In this document: positions 24,700 through 36,280 of the stretch, piece after piece
Layout: each line of letters begins with the position of its first letter
Numbering within the stretch: the stretch's first letter is position 1
Source of the DNA: Fallopia convolvulus
Lineage: Eukaryota; Streptophyta; Magnoliopsida; Caryophyllales; Polygonaceae
Direction of reading: 5' to 3'
Assembly (NCBI GenBank): GCA_964016875.1
Contig: OZ024737.1
Location: forward strand, 33,667,683 to 33,731,682
Length of the DNA stretch: 64,000 nt
Notes under the pieces: generated by a model
Told to the model about the DNA's origin: nothing
The model's input: the letters and a program-made list of their open reading frames with translations, nothing else
The model's database searches: none
Program-made: the position numbers and the translations under genes

Positions 24700-25057
24700 A
24701 ATTCGAAGATTAAAAATATTTCACGGTATTATTGTTTATTGCCTTCTCAGTCGCATACTCATTTTACTTGTCTTGCTTCGTCTTGGACCTCCCATACGTA
24801 ACCCTCAATTCGCTATTTTAAAAATGAATATTAATTTCGAACTTTTGAAAATTCATGGAGGTTGAAGTTTTCTTTTTCTCAAGTCTTCATAAAACATACC
24901 CAACTCGGGAATGTTGGGGCATGGGCATGTGTGCAAATATGAAGATAATGCAAATTGGATATCAGTTGATACGACAAAGATGTAAGACAAAGAACTATGT
25001 GATGAATTTACCCTTGATTAAGAAGGAACACAAAACACAAATTTAATATTCGAGCAA
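24700..25057. other. Spacer between the duplicated genes
   Basis: AT-rich spacer that should contain the promoter of copy 1 (near 24700-24800) and the end of the copy 2 transcript (near 25060). No gene is visible. Confidence 0.45.
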
Positions 25058-25204
25058 ATGAGATTCACATTGTCATTGCTCGTTATGGAGATCAAAATAG
25101 CAAAACTCCACAAGCAAAATTTATTCTTTTGTCAGTCAAACGCTGCCCATCAATTGCATCTTCAAAGGAAATTTTCAGAAGATCCAGACACCAGAGTGCT
25201 CAAC

Positions 25205-27399
25205 CTGCACACATGTAAATACAAAGATATTCAGTCTTACATCCTATATAGCTTCTGATTTTTACTTAACTGTTAAATCACCAACTGTGATAAGAAACCA
25301 ATTCTTCCAAGTTTAAATTTCAGACATAGGCAATAATCCATCTTCCACTGTACACCACTCAATTAGCATAAATATCAAAAACTTGTCAAGAAGATTCATA
25401 AGATAGGACTGCAGATGGAACTAATTCAGTTGGTACAATGCTGCATTATATTGAAAAATATTGGCCTACCAATCATAATCTCACAAATGGTCAAAAGCCA
25501 TTTTTTGTTCGAGTTATTCAATCACAAATGACATTGAATTATGCAATCACAAATCAAATTGAATTACCACTGTTAGTAGTTCCTTGCACTCCGACACACG
25601 CTGGATATGCAACATAAATTCACATGGAAATTCATGCTTGTCTTATCAAAGAGAAATTCATAGAGCATGAGAGAAATCGAAATTTACTATATTGCAAGAG
25701 GAGTTCATAAGGTTTAATTGAAACAAGCCACTAACTGAGGTAAATGTTTGATTAAGAAATAACAGAAACAAAGTCAGACTCAAACCATTGGGTGTTATAC
25801 GAGGGTATAGATATGCCAAATATGATTCTTGAAAAAATAAATCATAATACCACCAAGGCATGAACTGAAAAACAAGAAACAAATTGTAAAAAAGGACTAA
25901 CTTTCAAATCGTGTTAAAGCAATACATTTTAGAGACATCAATTCAGAATTTAAGTTGGTTATTCCTGTCCTCGCAAGAATGTGATGGAGCAATCAGGAAA
26001 TCCTAGAACATAGGTCTTGTAGGTGGAGAAGATATGACGGCGCAAAAAATATCAACAATGGCAATCATTAATCAGAAAGAAATTTTAAGAAGGCAAATTG
26101 CAAACTTTTCTTCAAGTCTGCAGCTGCAGGGCTCGATTCAGTTTAGCTATTTCATACTGTATTTGATATTGCAATTTATCAAGGTTTTGGATAATGGCAA
26201 GGAACAAGCAGGTTCCATTGGCCACTGCCACCACTTGATAAACTATTTAAAAGTGCATGCACTACAATAATGGCAAGAACATATAGCCTTACGTTATTAT
26301 AGCAGTAAATTGTTTACCTACGCAAATAAGTTTCAGTTCATACACTCATTTTAAAAGTGCATACACTCATTTGGTTCATCCAGGAGTAAGTTTCAGTGTG
26401 AATTGAAAGTTCAGACTTCATCTGGAGGAACACTATCCGCTACCTAGGAAATTCAAACGTGATATCTGTTTGGCCCATAATCAAGTTTTGGGGAAATATA
26501 TTTCAAAAGACATAAATTTACCCACACCCTTTGCTTTTACCCAGCATGATTTACTACTGTGAGCATTAATGCTGAAAAATCATTTCTCACAATCCCAGGA
26601 AATAACAATTGAAACAAATGAGATCTCAAAATATATGAATATCACAACTTCAAGAAAGTGTTACAAATGTCAAAGTGAGAAAAGCTTTCTATTTTACTTT
26701 AGTAAGTCTAACTGAAAATGAGAGGATATGATCTGAAAGCATAATTAGGAGATAGACATAAAGTAAATCCAAGCATCCTTGCACATATCAGCTATCCCAA
26801 TAATAGTTAGGTTTTTTTGGGGCGCATCCTCCTGCTCATTGGCTTTTATAAAATGCCTTTGAGATGGTATAACCCCTATATCAATTTTGGTGCATTCTAA
26901 CTAAATTTAGTTATCATTGTCACATAGCTGAATTTTAGTTTTTCTTGGGTCTTCCGAGCAATGATAATACTTGGGTCTTCTTCATACACCCTTTCGGTTT
27001 TATATTGGGGCAAGGGTGTGTACATCATGACCCCCAGATCCCGCCTGAGGCGGGTTAACACTGGGTTGATGTTGTTGTATTATTTTGGTACAAGAAACCA
27101 CCGAATACTTAAATTAAAGTAAAACAGTTAGCCTGAGCTCAATCATCTCAAAAACATTGAAATGCACAATTTGAATCATACAAAGTGGATGAGCATTCGT
27201 TCACAAAACGGCCAACTAAATTACTCCCTAAAAATTCAGTTGGGAGATCATCATTGTTTTCAACCCGACCTGATTCTTTTACCAAATTACCGACACCCAC
27301 TGAAAATGGATAATTAAGATAGCCAAAAAAACAAAAATAACACCCTAACAGAAACAACCATCAAATAGAATCAGAATTTGTTAAGCTCAATCCAAAAAC
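25205..27399 (-). other. Inferred 3'-UTR intron of copy 2
   Basis: On the minus strand the donor CTCTCAG|GTTTTTGG is at 27400/27399, 22 nt past the stop, and the acceptor GTGTGCAG|GTTGAGC is at 25205/25204. The intron is about 2.2 kb, against about 1.9 kb in copy 1. It contains the SINE-like tail at 27003-27080. Confidence 0.6.
27003..27080 (+). repeat. Possible Au-type SINE 3' end
   Basis: The segment has GGGTGTGTACATCATGACCC, CCCAGATCCCGCCTGAGGCG, then ACACTGGGTTGATGTTGTTG. This order (coding-like GTGTAC, CCCCAGA, ACTGGGT and a TTG-repeat tail) recalls the 3' part of plant Au SINEs. The 5' tRNA-like half was not found. Confidence 0.4.
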
Positions 27400-27421
27400 C
27401 TGAGAGAGAATCGAAGCAGGA

Positions 27422-27697
27422 TCAGTGCTTGTCACCGTGCTCCTTAGCGCGCTGCTGGTGCTCAAGGTGGCGGCGCTCCTCGGGGAGGGCGACAAGGTAG
27501 GAGAAGGCCATCCCGCCAAAGCAGACATGGTAGAGAGGTGTGATCGAGTTCGTCTCGATGTACTTGGCGTGATAGTTTTCGAGCCACCTCTCGAACGCGG
27601 TCTTGGCTTTGCTAACGGAGAGCAATGGCTTCACACGATCTGGCACCTCCTTCACCTTCAATCCCCTCAACTCGTTGAAGAAATTCTTCATCGCCAT
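27422..27697 (-). CDS. Small mitochondrial membrane protein, putative ATP synthase F0-associated subunit (copy 2)
   Basis: This 91-aa paralogue of the gene at 24268-24546 starts at the ATG at 27697 (MAMKNFFNELRGLK). It keeps the same AKYIETNSITPLYHVCFGG segment and the His/Glu-rich C-terminus, with one fewer residue near the end. Differences are mostly conservative (RK/KN, IK/VK, MIS/LLS, NA/TA), suggesting selection on both copies. The 5' UTR begins close to the Mutator-like element at 27801, whose insertion may have replaced its upstream promoter. Function is inferred as for copy 1. Confidence 0.82.
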   Translation of the reverse strand: MAMKNFFNELRGLKVKEVPDRVKPLLSVSKAKTAFERWLENYHAKYIETNSITPLYHVCFGGMAFSYLVALPEERRHLEHQQRAKEHGDKH

Positions 27698-27800
27698 TTT
27701 CGCAAGGACTGAGAGATGGAGAGACCTGTTTTCTCACTTTTCTGATCGTCAACAGAGCCCTAACCCTAATAAAGCAGAAAATTAAAAGGATTTTGATAAA

Positions 27801-29002
27801 GGCAAAATATCTCAACAGACCCTCGAACTTGTAATTTTTTTTCAACTGGCACCTTGTACTATGAAATGTTCAAATAAACACTTAAAAATTTGTTCAACCA
27901 AACCCTTCACGCTGATGTGGTATTTCGCGTGAACACCACACAAACACTTTAGCGCGTTAAGTTAATTTGATTTGCTAACATGGAATATTTTTTATAAATT
28001 TTCCTTTTTTCTTCTTTTCTCATTTATTTTTGTAATAATATAAAAACATTAAAAAAATCGAATTCAGCTAAAACGCTTCTACTGTCGAATTCCTTGTACA
28101 CTTTTCCCTTATTTCTTTTTTGTTTTCTTTTTTCTCATATCCAGACCAGATCTGGATTTTTCAATCTTCAAATCAATCTTCACATAGAACATGAACTCTC
28201 TCTTCACTGTCTTCACCTCCAGCACTATGAATAGGTTGAATAGCCATAGGAAAGAGCCAAAACCAGAGATAAACAAGAGAACCACGAATCAGAGAATCAG
28301 CCCTAGGAAGGAACCGGAACAAGAACCAGAGAACAAATCGGGATTCAGGACGGAACGACGGACTCGAGACAAAGAATTCAAATACTTCATTGTCGGCAAT
28401 TGCAAACTTCTCCACCTCCGCAACCTTCATCAAACCGTCGTTGGTCCACTGAAATCCCAATTCCTATCCAAGCAAAAATTCTTCCCTTCCAGATTAGGAG
28501 GGGTTGGGGTTGGAGGTAGTAGTCATAGGGTCGGGGAGGACGAGAGGAGGATCCGAATTCTTCACCGCCGGCATATTTCTCAGCGGGGGTTGGAGGCAAC
28601 AATCATGGGTCTAGAAGGGGAAGGGGCTGGATCTACTCGGGAAGAAGGGGAAGGGGATGGATCTAGGTTAAGAGAGGGAGGGGAAGGGAGGCTGGATCTG
28701 AAATTGGGTTAATTTTTATATTGTAATTTGACAAAATAATAAGGGTTAAGTTGTAATTTGAACATTATTTTTATTTTTTATAAAATTATAATCAAAACAG
28801 CTTATGTGGCAGCTAATTTTTTCCACATGGCGTATTTTTTATACACGTCATCGCGAGTGAGTTTCACACAAAAGAGTCTCTTGTTGCAAGTGTTCAATTG
28901 AATAAATTTGATTGAGTTTAGGTGTTTATTTGAAAATCTCAAAGTTTGAGGTGTTGGTTGATAAAAGTGTACAAGTTGAGGGGTCTATTGATGTATTTTA
29001 CC
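27801..29002. mobile_element. Mutator-like (MULE) TIR element with a 10-bp TSD
   Basis: The ends are long terminal inverted repeats of at least 80 bp. The left one begins GGCAAAATATCTCAACAGAC and the right one, reversed, begins GGTAAAATACATCAATAGAC. The reversed right end continues through CAAATAAACACCTA, matching CAAATAAACACTTA at about 27872 on the left. A perfect 10-bp direct repeat, TTTTGATAAA, flanks the element at 27791-27800 and 29003-29012. Long TIRs with a 9-11-bp duplication are typical of MULEs. The element is 1202 bp and has no transposase, so it is non-autonomous. Its centre (28190-28715) is GC-rich and unlike the surroundings. Confidence 0.88.
28191..28712 (+). other. GC-rich interior of the MULE, possible captured host sequence
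   Basis: This part of the element is much richer in G and C than its flanks and contains a 173-codon frame on the plus strand and shorter frames on the minus strand. The plus-strand product is rich in Arg, Gly, Glu and Pro with no recognisable domain. It may be a captured gene fragment, as in Pack-MULEs. The source cannot be named from the sequence. Confidence 0.4.
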
Positions 29003-29012
29003 TTTTGATAAA

Positions 29013-29726
29013 AGGGAAAGAAAATTTAAAGGATACAATCGTCTTTTTCATTTTATTATTTTCTTTTGCGGTAATTAGGATTTTATTATTTTTTATTTTT
29101 TATTTTATTTTAATGTATCGAATTTGTATAAAATATTTCATTAATTATAATTTTTTTATTGCAGTACGTTGGATTTTAATTAACCTGTTTAAATAATGGT
29201 TTATCTTCATACTTGTTTTGTAATTTTCATGCATTACATAAGTATTTTCTATGGTGTAATATGATTTTTATTACTTTGATTTATAAATAAAGAAGCAACT
29301 CAATGAGAAAGAACCGTGAAGAATGATTGACATAATAATTTATTTATTCACACACGTACAAAAAGAAACCAGATGGATCTTTAACCAGTTTGGTATAAAA
29401 CACACAAAACAACATATATAACGAAGCAACAACAGATCATTACACTTCCACCAACTCCAGTCCTCCAGTAAACTACTCACTCTATATATTGCAAGGCAAA
29501 AAGAACCAAATGTTCTTATCTATACGGAGATGCAAACATGCTACAGCCACAATCGCAAGCCCAGGTTCTGGCTCGCTCCATGAGTGCTTGTATGGATATG
29601 CACATTTCAAGAGGAAACTAATCACAGCCAGAGAATTTGTGTTCCATGAAACAATACATGGAATTGATGCATAAAAATGTCAAATGAACCTTGGTACACA
29701 TGGAAGCTGTGCTTGAAATGAAAGGC
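29013..29726. other. Intergenic DNA and 3' UTR of the RING-CH gene
   Basis: 29013-29290 is very AT-rich with no gene. 29290-29726 is likely the 3' UTR of the minus-strand RING-CH gene. A minus-strand poly(A) site cannot be placed confidently. Confidence 0.45.
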
Positions 29727-32056
29727 TCAATAAAGGCCCAGCATTCTTAACTCTGATATGTGCCTGGGGTCGAGTTCATGGGCGCTGTTACACTCCCTGT
29801 CTTCCACAATGTACTCCTGCAAAATCAGTAAGAAAGCCTTGTAAGTAATAAGACCATGTATTATGAATAAGATCCAGTAATTACTTATTTGGATGAAAAG
29901 GAGGACATGAAAGAAAAACCTTTTATTTATTTCTAGTTTCTACTGAAACATAATAAACCAACGATGTTTCTTTTCGAGGAAAGAAATCCTCTATTTTTTT
30001 CATGCACGGTTTTGATAAAAGAGTTGATAAGAACATCCATAACAAAAAATTAAGGAAAGAGAGGATGTAAAGAAGTTTGTCTGCATCAAACCTTTGTCAA
30101 TTCTTTCTTAGCAAGCACATGATAGTGTCGTTCACTGATCCGTTGCCCACAAATGATGGCTATAAAGAAACCATAGAGTAAACCCACCAAAACAATGGCT
30201 AAAACTGCAAAAATTTCAATGACAATATGTGGTGTCACTGATATATGAAATATATTCTAATAGTTGCATTAGAAAAAAAAAATAGCAATTTTGAAGTCCA
30301 AATACATAATACACCAGGAAATAATACGAAAGGATGTCGTTCGAATACCGGCCATTGTATAAAATGCATATGGGTGCTCCTCATAGCCAAACATCTCACG
30401 TAGTTCTTCACCATAGAACTTGTATACTAGCACACCTAACATTGCCACAATCTGTTCCAACCAACTTATAAGAAATTAGCCAACAAAGAAGATACAAAGG
30501 GTACACAACAATGCATGACATATAATTTGAGGTAAATACTTCCTCAAATCTATGTTTAATTTTCCTACAAGGATACAATGTGAACCATCAATTCATACAT
30601 CTATCAGAAGGTTCACTTATTCATAGTCAATCTGGTCAAAAGATTCTTCAAAACAACCAATTCATTTTGTTTATCAATATTCAAATGATATTTTTTAAAT
30701 CTCTCTAAATTTCATAATCCAATTCCAAATAATCTCTTACTTACCTAGCTATGGAAAGATAATGGAAAAAATGCTAACAGGACTAAATATTGTTCCTATC
30801 AGGCAGGCCCTGCCTCAAGAGTATTATGGCCAAACAAGCAACTGCAACAAATCTTTGCGTTGCATATTGGCATTTATGATAAATATATTCAATGAAAAAG
30901 CGGCACACATTTCTCTTCACCCTTCCTCCGTCAAAAGAGAGTAATCACATCCCTTCAAGATATACGTTTTTTTTAGCTCAATTAATCCTACAAGAAGCCA
31001 ACATCTAGCTGCTATTTATTGACAGGCAGAAGATAAGTTGTTCTTCAATCACACAACAAGATCATAACAAAGTACTCATGCTCAACAAGCACATATTATA
31101 TCATTTCAGTTAGGTTATAGATATGAAACCGATGATTTTTATACCAGCTGGACTATTATGAAAATGAAAGCATGGTCCCTGGCAACAAGGAATTGGAATT
31201 TCAATCTTAGCCACCAGCGATCAGAAGGGACATTGGCACGTATTATGAAGTCAGCTCGGCACTCTGTACAATGTGCAAATGCAAAACCTTCCTGCAAAAA
31301 GGAAATTGGCAGCATAAAGTCACTCCACAATGTATCAAAGTGATCACAACAGGCTGGTTTTCACATTCTGTCAATGAAACGAAAACAATGCATCATGAAA
31401 ATGAAAAGAAATATTCACCCATTCACAATTCAGTGTTATTTCTTTTTTTCCCCTTTATGAACAGCCAGATTTTCATTTCTAATTTCACATCAATATATTA
31501 CACATTCTCAAGTGCTGGTAAGTCTTGTCTATTATTCATTTCATAGAACGCATACATAAATGCAGAAGCTAGAGCAGAACTATACCTTTGTAGATCTCCA
31601 ATAGTCAAGACATGATCTGTGCACATACTTTTGGGTTCCTTTGCAATGGCAAGGAGCTATCAAGTCTTCTCCTAAGGAAATAGACAATATATACAATAAC
31701 ATTTTACCTTTTAATAATTTTTGTAGAATAAATCCCACTCAAAGAAGACCAAACACAAAGGATAAAACACAAACACATGCTACACAATGATATGCAGCTT
31801 TAATAGTTCAACAGACGAAAATAAAACCTCCATTGTCAAGGCATATACGGCATTGTGGTGGTTCGTCAATGATCAAGCTATGGTTTTCATCAGCTTCAAA
31901 ATTTTGTAAATCGTTATTATTGGCTGTATCCTGCCTGCCAATGGTTCTAATTTCACACACAGATGTTGATTCATCAAATTCTTCATGCAATTGTGGCAAG
32001 ATGGGGTCCGTTTCTGAACTATCATCTATCTGGATAGCACTTGATTCTCGTTGCAT
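29727..32056 (-). CDS. RING-CH (MARCH-like) membrane E3 ubiquitin ligase
   Basis: Six coding exons: 32056-31828, 31671-31586, 31291-31145, 30451-30349, 30204-30092 and 29816-29727. All have GT-AG borders and consistent phases, giving 255 aa. After an acidic N-terminal region, the RING-CH zinc finger starts at about residue 70: CRICLDNGGEDLIAPCHCKG, then VHRSCLDYWR and HCTECRAD. The C4HC3 spacing is that of MARCH-type ligases, which bind an E2 enzyme. Two hydrophobic segments follow (HAFIFIIVQLIVAMLGVLVY and VLAIVLVGLLYGFFIAIIC), so it should sit in an endomembrane with the RING in the cytosol. The conserved C-terminus contains YHVLAKKELTKEYIVED. Substrates are unknown. An upstream 5'-UTR intron is likely. 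Confidence 0.92.
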
Positions 32057-34620
32057 TGTGAATAAAAATAGGTTGGGATCAAGGAGTGCAAATCATTCCA
32101 TACAATACAGCACCTGTCAACCATTTCAGTTTTCAAGCCCAGCAAAGAAACCTGCTTAAGAAAGAAATCACAAAAAGAAGCAGAATGAATAATATATACA
32201 TGACTATGAGCTATCCACAAACATGACAATAAAAAAAGAGGAGTGTTGAAGCCCCAAACAATGTTATCAAGTCTAAAGGCCTTCACTATTTACAATCTAT
32301 GCAAACTTACAAGTATAGAAGGACTTCGCTACATCTAAACATGAAATGAGCCTCGAAACTTCTACTTATAATCATAAACAGAATTAAAAGATCAAAAATT
32401 GACAAAGCAATAAATCGTACAGTCCAAAAAATATCAAAGCTGAATCTATCAAACCTCTATATTCAATTAGTTTTACTAAAAATAAGAGAGATCAGCATAT
32501 GCATAATACGAGGTAATGACACCAAACTAGTGTTTACATACAGAGTATAGTTGTATGTTAAAGCATAATGTATCTCACTTCAGATTTTATGACTTATCAC
32601 CTTCTAAATGTCCCGATGACCAGTGAACCTGTACTCCTCTTTTGAATAATTCGTATATTCAAAAAAATACATCGAAAATTTTAGATAGTGAGCTGGGGTT
32701 AATGGATTACTCCTTTGATTTTTCTCTTACAACAATAATTATACATATATATATACATGTCAACCGTTCATGAGAAGGGGTGTAGAATACTTTGTTAGTG
32801 CTTAAGAAAGTGGAACCCTGATAAATTCTTAAACCTATCTTCAGCCACATAATTCTCTAACTTCTTGAGCAGCTACACCGACCAATTTAGTAATAAGATT
32901 AATAATTTCTAATGCATTCCTCTGCCTTGATTTATATTGCACTTCCATTATTTATCTTTGGCCACATATCCAAGAGACCAATACCTACCTGTATCTCAAG
33001 CCAATTCATAGAATGTCAAGTATTATGCTTGACAAATTCCTGACAAGAAAATTTTGGAAATTGAAAAACAGGTTTCACAAGTAATTCAATAGCTAGATTT
33101 GGTACTAGGAGGTTATGAAACAGGAAAAGAGCTGAATGAGGTGTGCTAATTTACTAGGTACTTTAAGAATCGCCCAACGTCACAAATATTCTAAATTTGT
33201 TGGCCACAGCTTGCCATTATCATCTAATGAATTAGGCTGGATAGATTCTGATATAATGGTTCAAACGGATTTACCAAATATTTCTTACACTACAATATAA
33301 AATTAATTTCAATAGCAATATCTGTTAATTTTTTGCCGCAAACAAAGTCCGTTTGGAGTTTGGAAATAAAAACAAATTAAAATTACAAATTTAAATACTC
33401 CCACTGTAACCCAATATTAATCATAAAAAGCAGCAATCAAGAATTAAAACACCATAAAGTTGATTTACAAGAAGAGAAGGAAACAAGTGGAGCTACTTTA
33501 CAAGATATTAGAACTAGAATTCATATCCTGACGAACAAACAACCCCTCACAGTCTCACACATTTAAAAGAAAAAAGAAAATTTTGAATTGTTTGTTCTAG
33601 AAACATTATGAGCAAATTCAGAAACACAAGAAACTCACCAGGTGGAGAGCATACTCGCCTCCCACGGATTGTGCCAAAACAACTGCCACCGTTTCCAACA
33701 GTTTGTAAAACTGAAAGGAGCACTCAACAAGAGATGAAAGAGAGAGAGGTGCTAACGACCCTGAGTATAACGAAACCAAAGTGGAAATTAGTTAGAAATT
33801 TTGGTCAGAAGGGATAAAGTAAACATGTTGCAGATAGACCTGGTGCCCGAAGGTGGTTAACCAGATTTCGGTATACAGCACAACTTTTGGTTAATGATGT
33901 TTTAAGTAACTGAAATGCTTGAATTATAATCATTTTTTAAAAACCAGTCCACGAGACTAATGCAATGTTTTCTTGTTAATCTGTATGAGCATTTATATCA
34001 TCCTAATACGAATCTCAAATTCTGAATAAATTTTGAAAATTTTCTGCATTGCGTTACAGATAACCTAATAAGGGTGCATACAGCAATAAGTTCCTGCAAA
34101 GCACATACAATCAACACAGCCACATTAAGTTGTTTTTTTCCCCTTTTGAATTTTAAGTTGCATATAAAGGCTCTTTTCCTTTGAATTATCCTGGTTCGCC
34201 AGCTAGATTTCGTCCACAATCAATACGCATAGTTTTAGAGGAAGACAAACAATATCACATTTCATATGGATATCAGCTTGACACATAATAAGCAATTGCA
34301 TAATTCAATTTCAAATTGAACAATAATAATCAATGCGGGCAAACAATTTCCATCTCAGAGATCAATCAGAACAATATATATTTCATAATCTATGATTTTA
34401 AAATTCGAAATAAGAATTCAATAAAATGAAAGCTTGACATAAGGCAATCTGTTCATATCACAATTTCAATCTCATTCATGCTCGCTATCAGAAATCTGGA
34501 GCGCAGGGGAGAGAGAAAACTGGAAATTGATGAAAGGAGCACTTGCCAGGAAAATGAATTAGGGGAGCTGCGAGGATTTACGGGTCGAGCTTCTTCTCTG
34601 AGGCTCATGGTTTAGGTGTT
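32057..34620 (-). other. 5' UTR and intron region of the RING-CH gene
   Basis: No other coding gene is seen on either strand. The likely transcription start is near 34560-34610, where a GC-richer block on the minus strand (CTCGCAGCTCCCCTAATTC) resembles a plant 5' UTR. The 2.5 kb between it and the ATG would then be 5'-UTR introns and leader exons, possibly with one leader exon near 33630-33700. This is inference from composition only. Confidence 0.4.
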
Positions 34621-34920
34621 GTGCATTGCATCTGCCTTTGTTCACGCGTTCAATGGGACGAATGAACAGGCATGAAATATAAGTTAGGGTTTGTGCCTAT
34701 AACAGGGAAAATGGGAAATGGATATGCAATTTCCCGTGGGCGGTGGGCCCTAATTTTTTTTCTAGAAGTGGAAAAATAAATAAAATTCAGAGAAAAGGAA
34801 CGAATATTTTTCGTTGGAATCACATGAAAATGAGGCTATGCTTTGGATCATACAATCATACCACCGCTTTTTATCTTTAATCTTTATCATCGGTCAATTA
34901 TCATCATACCCACGGGTGTA

Positions 34921-35499
34921 TCTATATACTATTGCTAAATTCGAATTCCCCTATTCTATTTGTCAATATCATAACTATGCCACATAAACTTTTTTCATTT
35001 TTCAATTTACTCATCTATCCTTCATAATTTTTAGTATTTACAAACGTTAAAAATATATAATATAATAATATTGCTAATGTTATTAATAATTGCACATAAT
35101 ATATTATAGGTAATGTTTAATTCCTTACACACTAAATTAGTACACGATATCTCTACTATTTATCTTTATGAACAAATTTGAGAAACTTTAATATTATATA
35201 ATTATAATAGTACGTGAGATATATGTACCATAATTTTTTCTATGGTAAATATGAAACTATGAATAGGTGAGATTACTATAATTTCTTTTTATGGACATGA
35301 ATTTTAATAGGACTTTACTATTCGTCGCCCCTTATGTGTGAGGTATCACTTTTATAATATTAAAATATATGTATAAAACTATAATTTTTAATATGAGGTC
35401 ACTTATTTAATTTTTAATAATTATTGAATTAATATATTGTTCCTACATAAAATAAATTCTCAAGTCAAAGGCGTGCATAGCACGACCGGATCTTGCTAG
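34921..35499 (+). mobile_element. Helitron-like non-autonomous element
   Basis: The 5' end is A|TCTATATACTATTGCTAAAT, beginning with TC after an A. The 3' end is CTAG|T. The 3' end is preceded by a hairpin (CGTGC-ATA-GCACG at 35472-35484) and an 11-nt spacer. TC...CTAG ends, insertion between A and T, and a short hairpin 10-12 nt before CTRR are the diagnostic features of Helitrons. There are no TIRs and no TSD, as expected. The 579-bp body is AT-rich and carries no Rep/helicase gene. Confidence 0.65.
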
Positions 35500-35500
35500 T

Positions 35501-36267
35501 TATTTACCAAACAAGGCCATGGTTGGTAGATTAAGGCCTTAACATTTGTGCATAAGGTCTTCGGTTCAAATATACAGGGTGGGGTGGTTTATTCTTTTTC
35601 TCCTTAAAAACAAGTTAGTAACTAAACAAACTCTATTTATTTAGTCTGAAATATGTCAGTACCAATAATACTAAGGAAGGTGGCAAGGACCGATGATTAC
35701 CAATAATACTAAGGAAGGTGTTGTCTTAAGACATTCATTGTTGGAACTCGAATTAAGAGATTGAGCATGTGTCGAGGCATGAAAGAGGTCTAATCGTTTT
35801 TATCATCAAATTATAAGAGAACCGCGTTTGATATCTTGTGTTAGATTCCTCCATTTCTCAATCTTCCATAGGACTTGTTTCACTCGTGGATAGAAAGTAT
35901 TTTTGGATAAAAAATAATTTTTAGTATATTAAAAATATAAAAAGTAGAGATAGTTGCATGGATTTCAAGAGTATTTAAATTAGTTTTTGGATAAAAAGGG
36001 CTTTTGTAGAAAAAGTGAAACAAGGCGACGGATGAGATTTTCGACAGCATAAACATTTGCCAAATATTTTAAAGTATAATAATCATAGTCGTTATGTACA
36101 TTAAGTAAGTAAAATGATAAATAAATTATCAAGTATTGTACCGTATAAAGCAAAATGACAAATAAATTAACAAGTGTTGTACTGTATAAAGCATTTTTTC
36201 ATAACTATTGGATGTTTTATCAAAATGATGATATAATATGTTTTTTCTGTTCTATGTCTAGACATAA
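35501..36267. other. Intergenic repeat-rich DNA
   Basis: No gene is seen. ACCAATAATACTAAGGAAGG occurs twice (about 35663 and 35700). The end of the stretch (from about 36200) is a piece of the repeat that recurs at 38160-38230. Confidence 0.4.
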
Positions 36268-36280
36268 AATAAAAATATTA

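Larger units (their letters stand above)
22200..27790 (-). repeat. Tandem segmental duplication carrying the ATP-synthase-associated gene
   Basis: Two segments, roughly 22200-24730 and 25060-27790, resemble each other over the coding exon, the distal 3'-UTR exon and parts of the intron. Shared words include CACAAGCAAAATT near 22277 and 25108, GTCAAATGCTGCCCA / GTCAAACGCTGCCCA, and TTCAGTTGGTA near 22597 and 25427. Coding parts are far better conserved than introns. The pair therefore looks like an older tandem duplication with both genes kept. Confidence 0.8.

Noticed and set aside
33608..33817. 69-codon frame upstream of the RING-CH gene
   Set aside because: It runs opposite to the gene, has no domain, and lies in the inferred leader/intron region.
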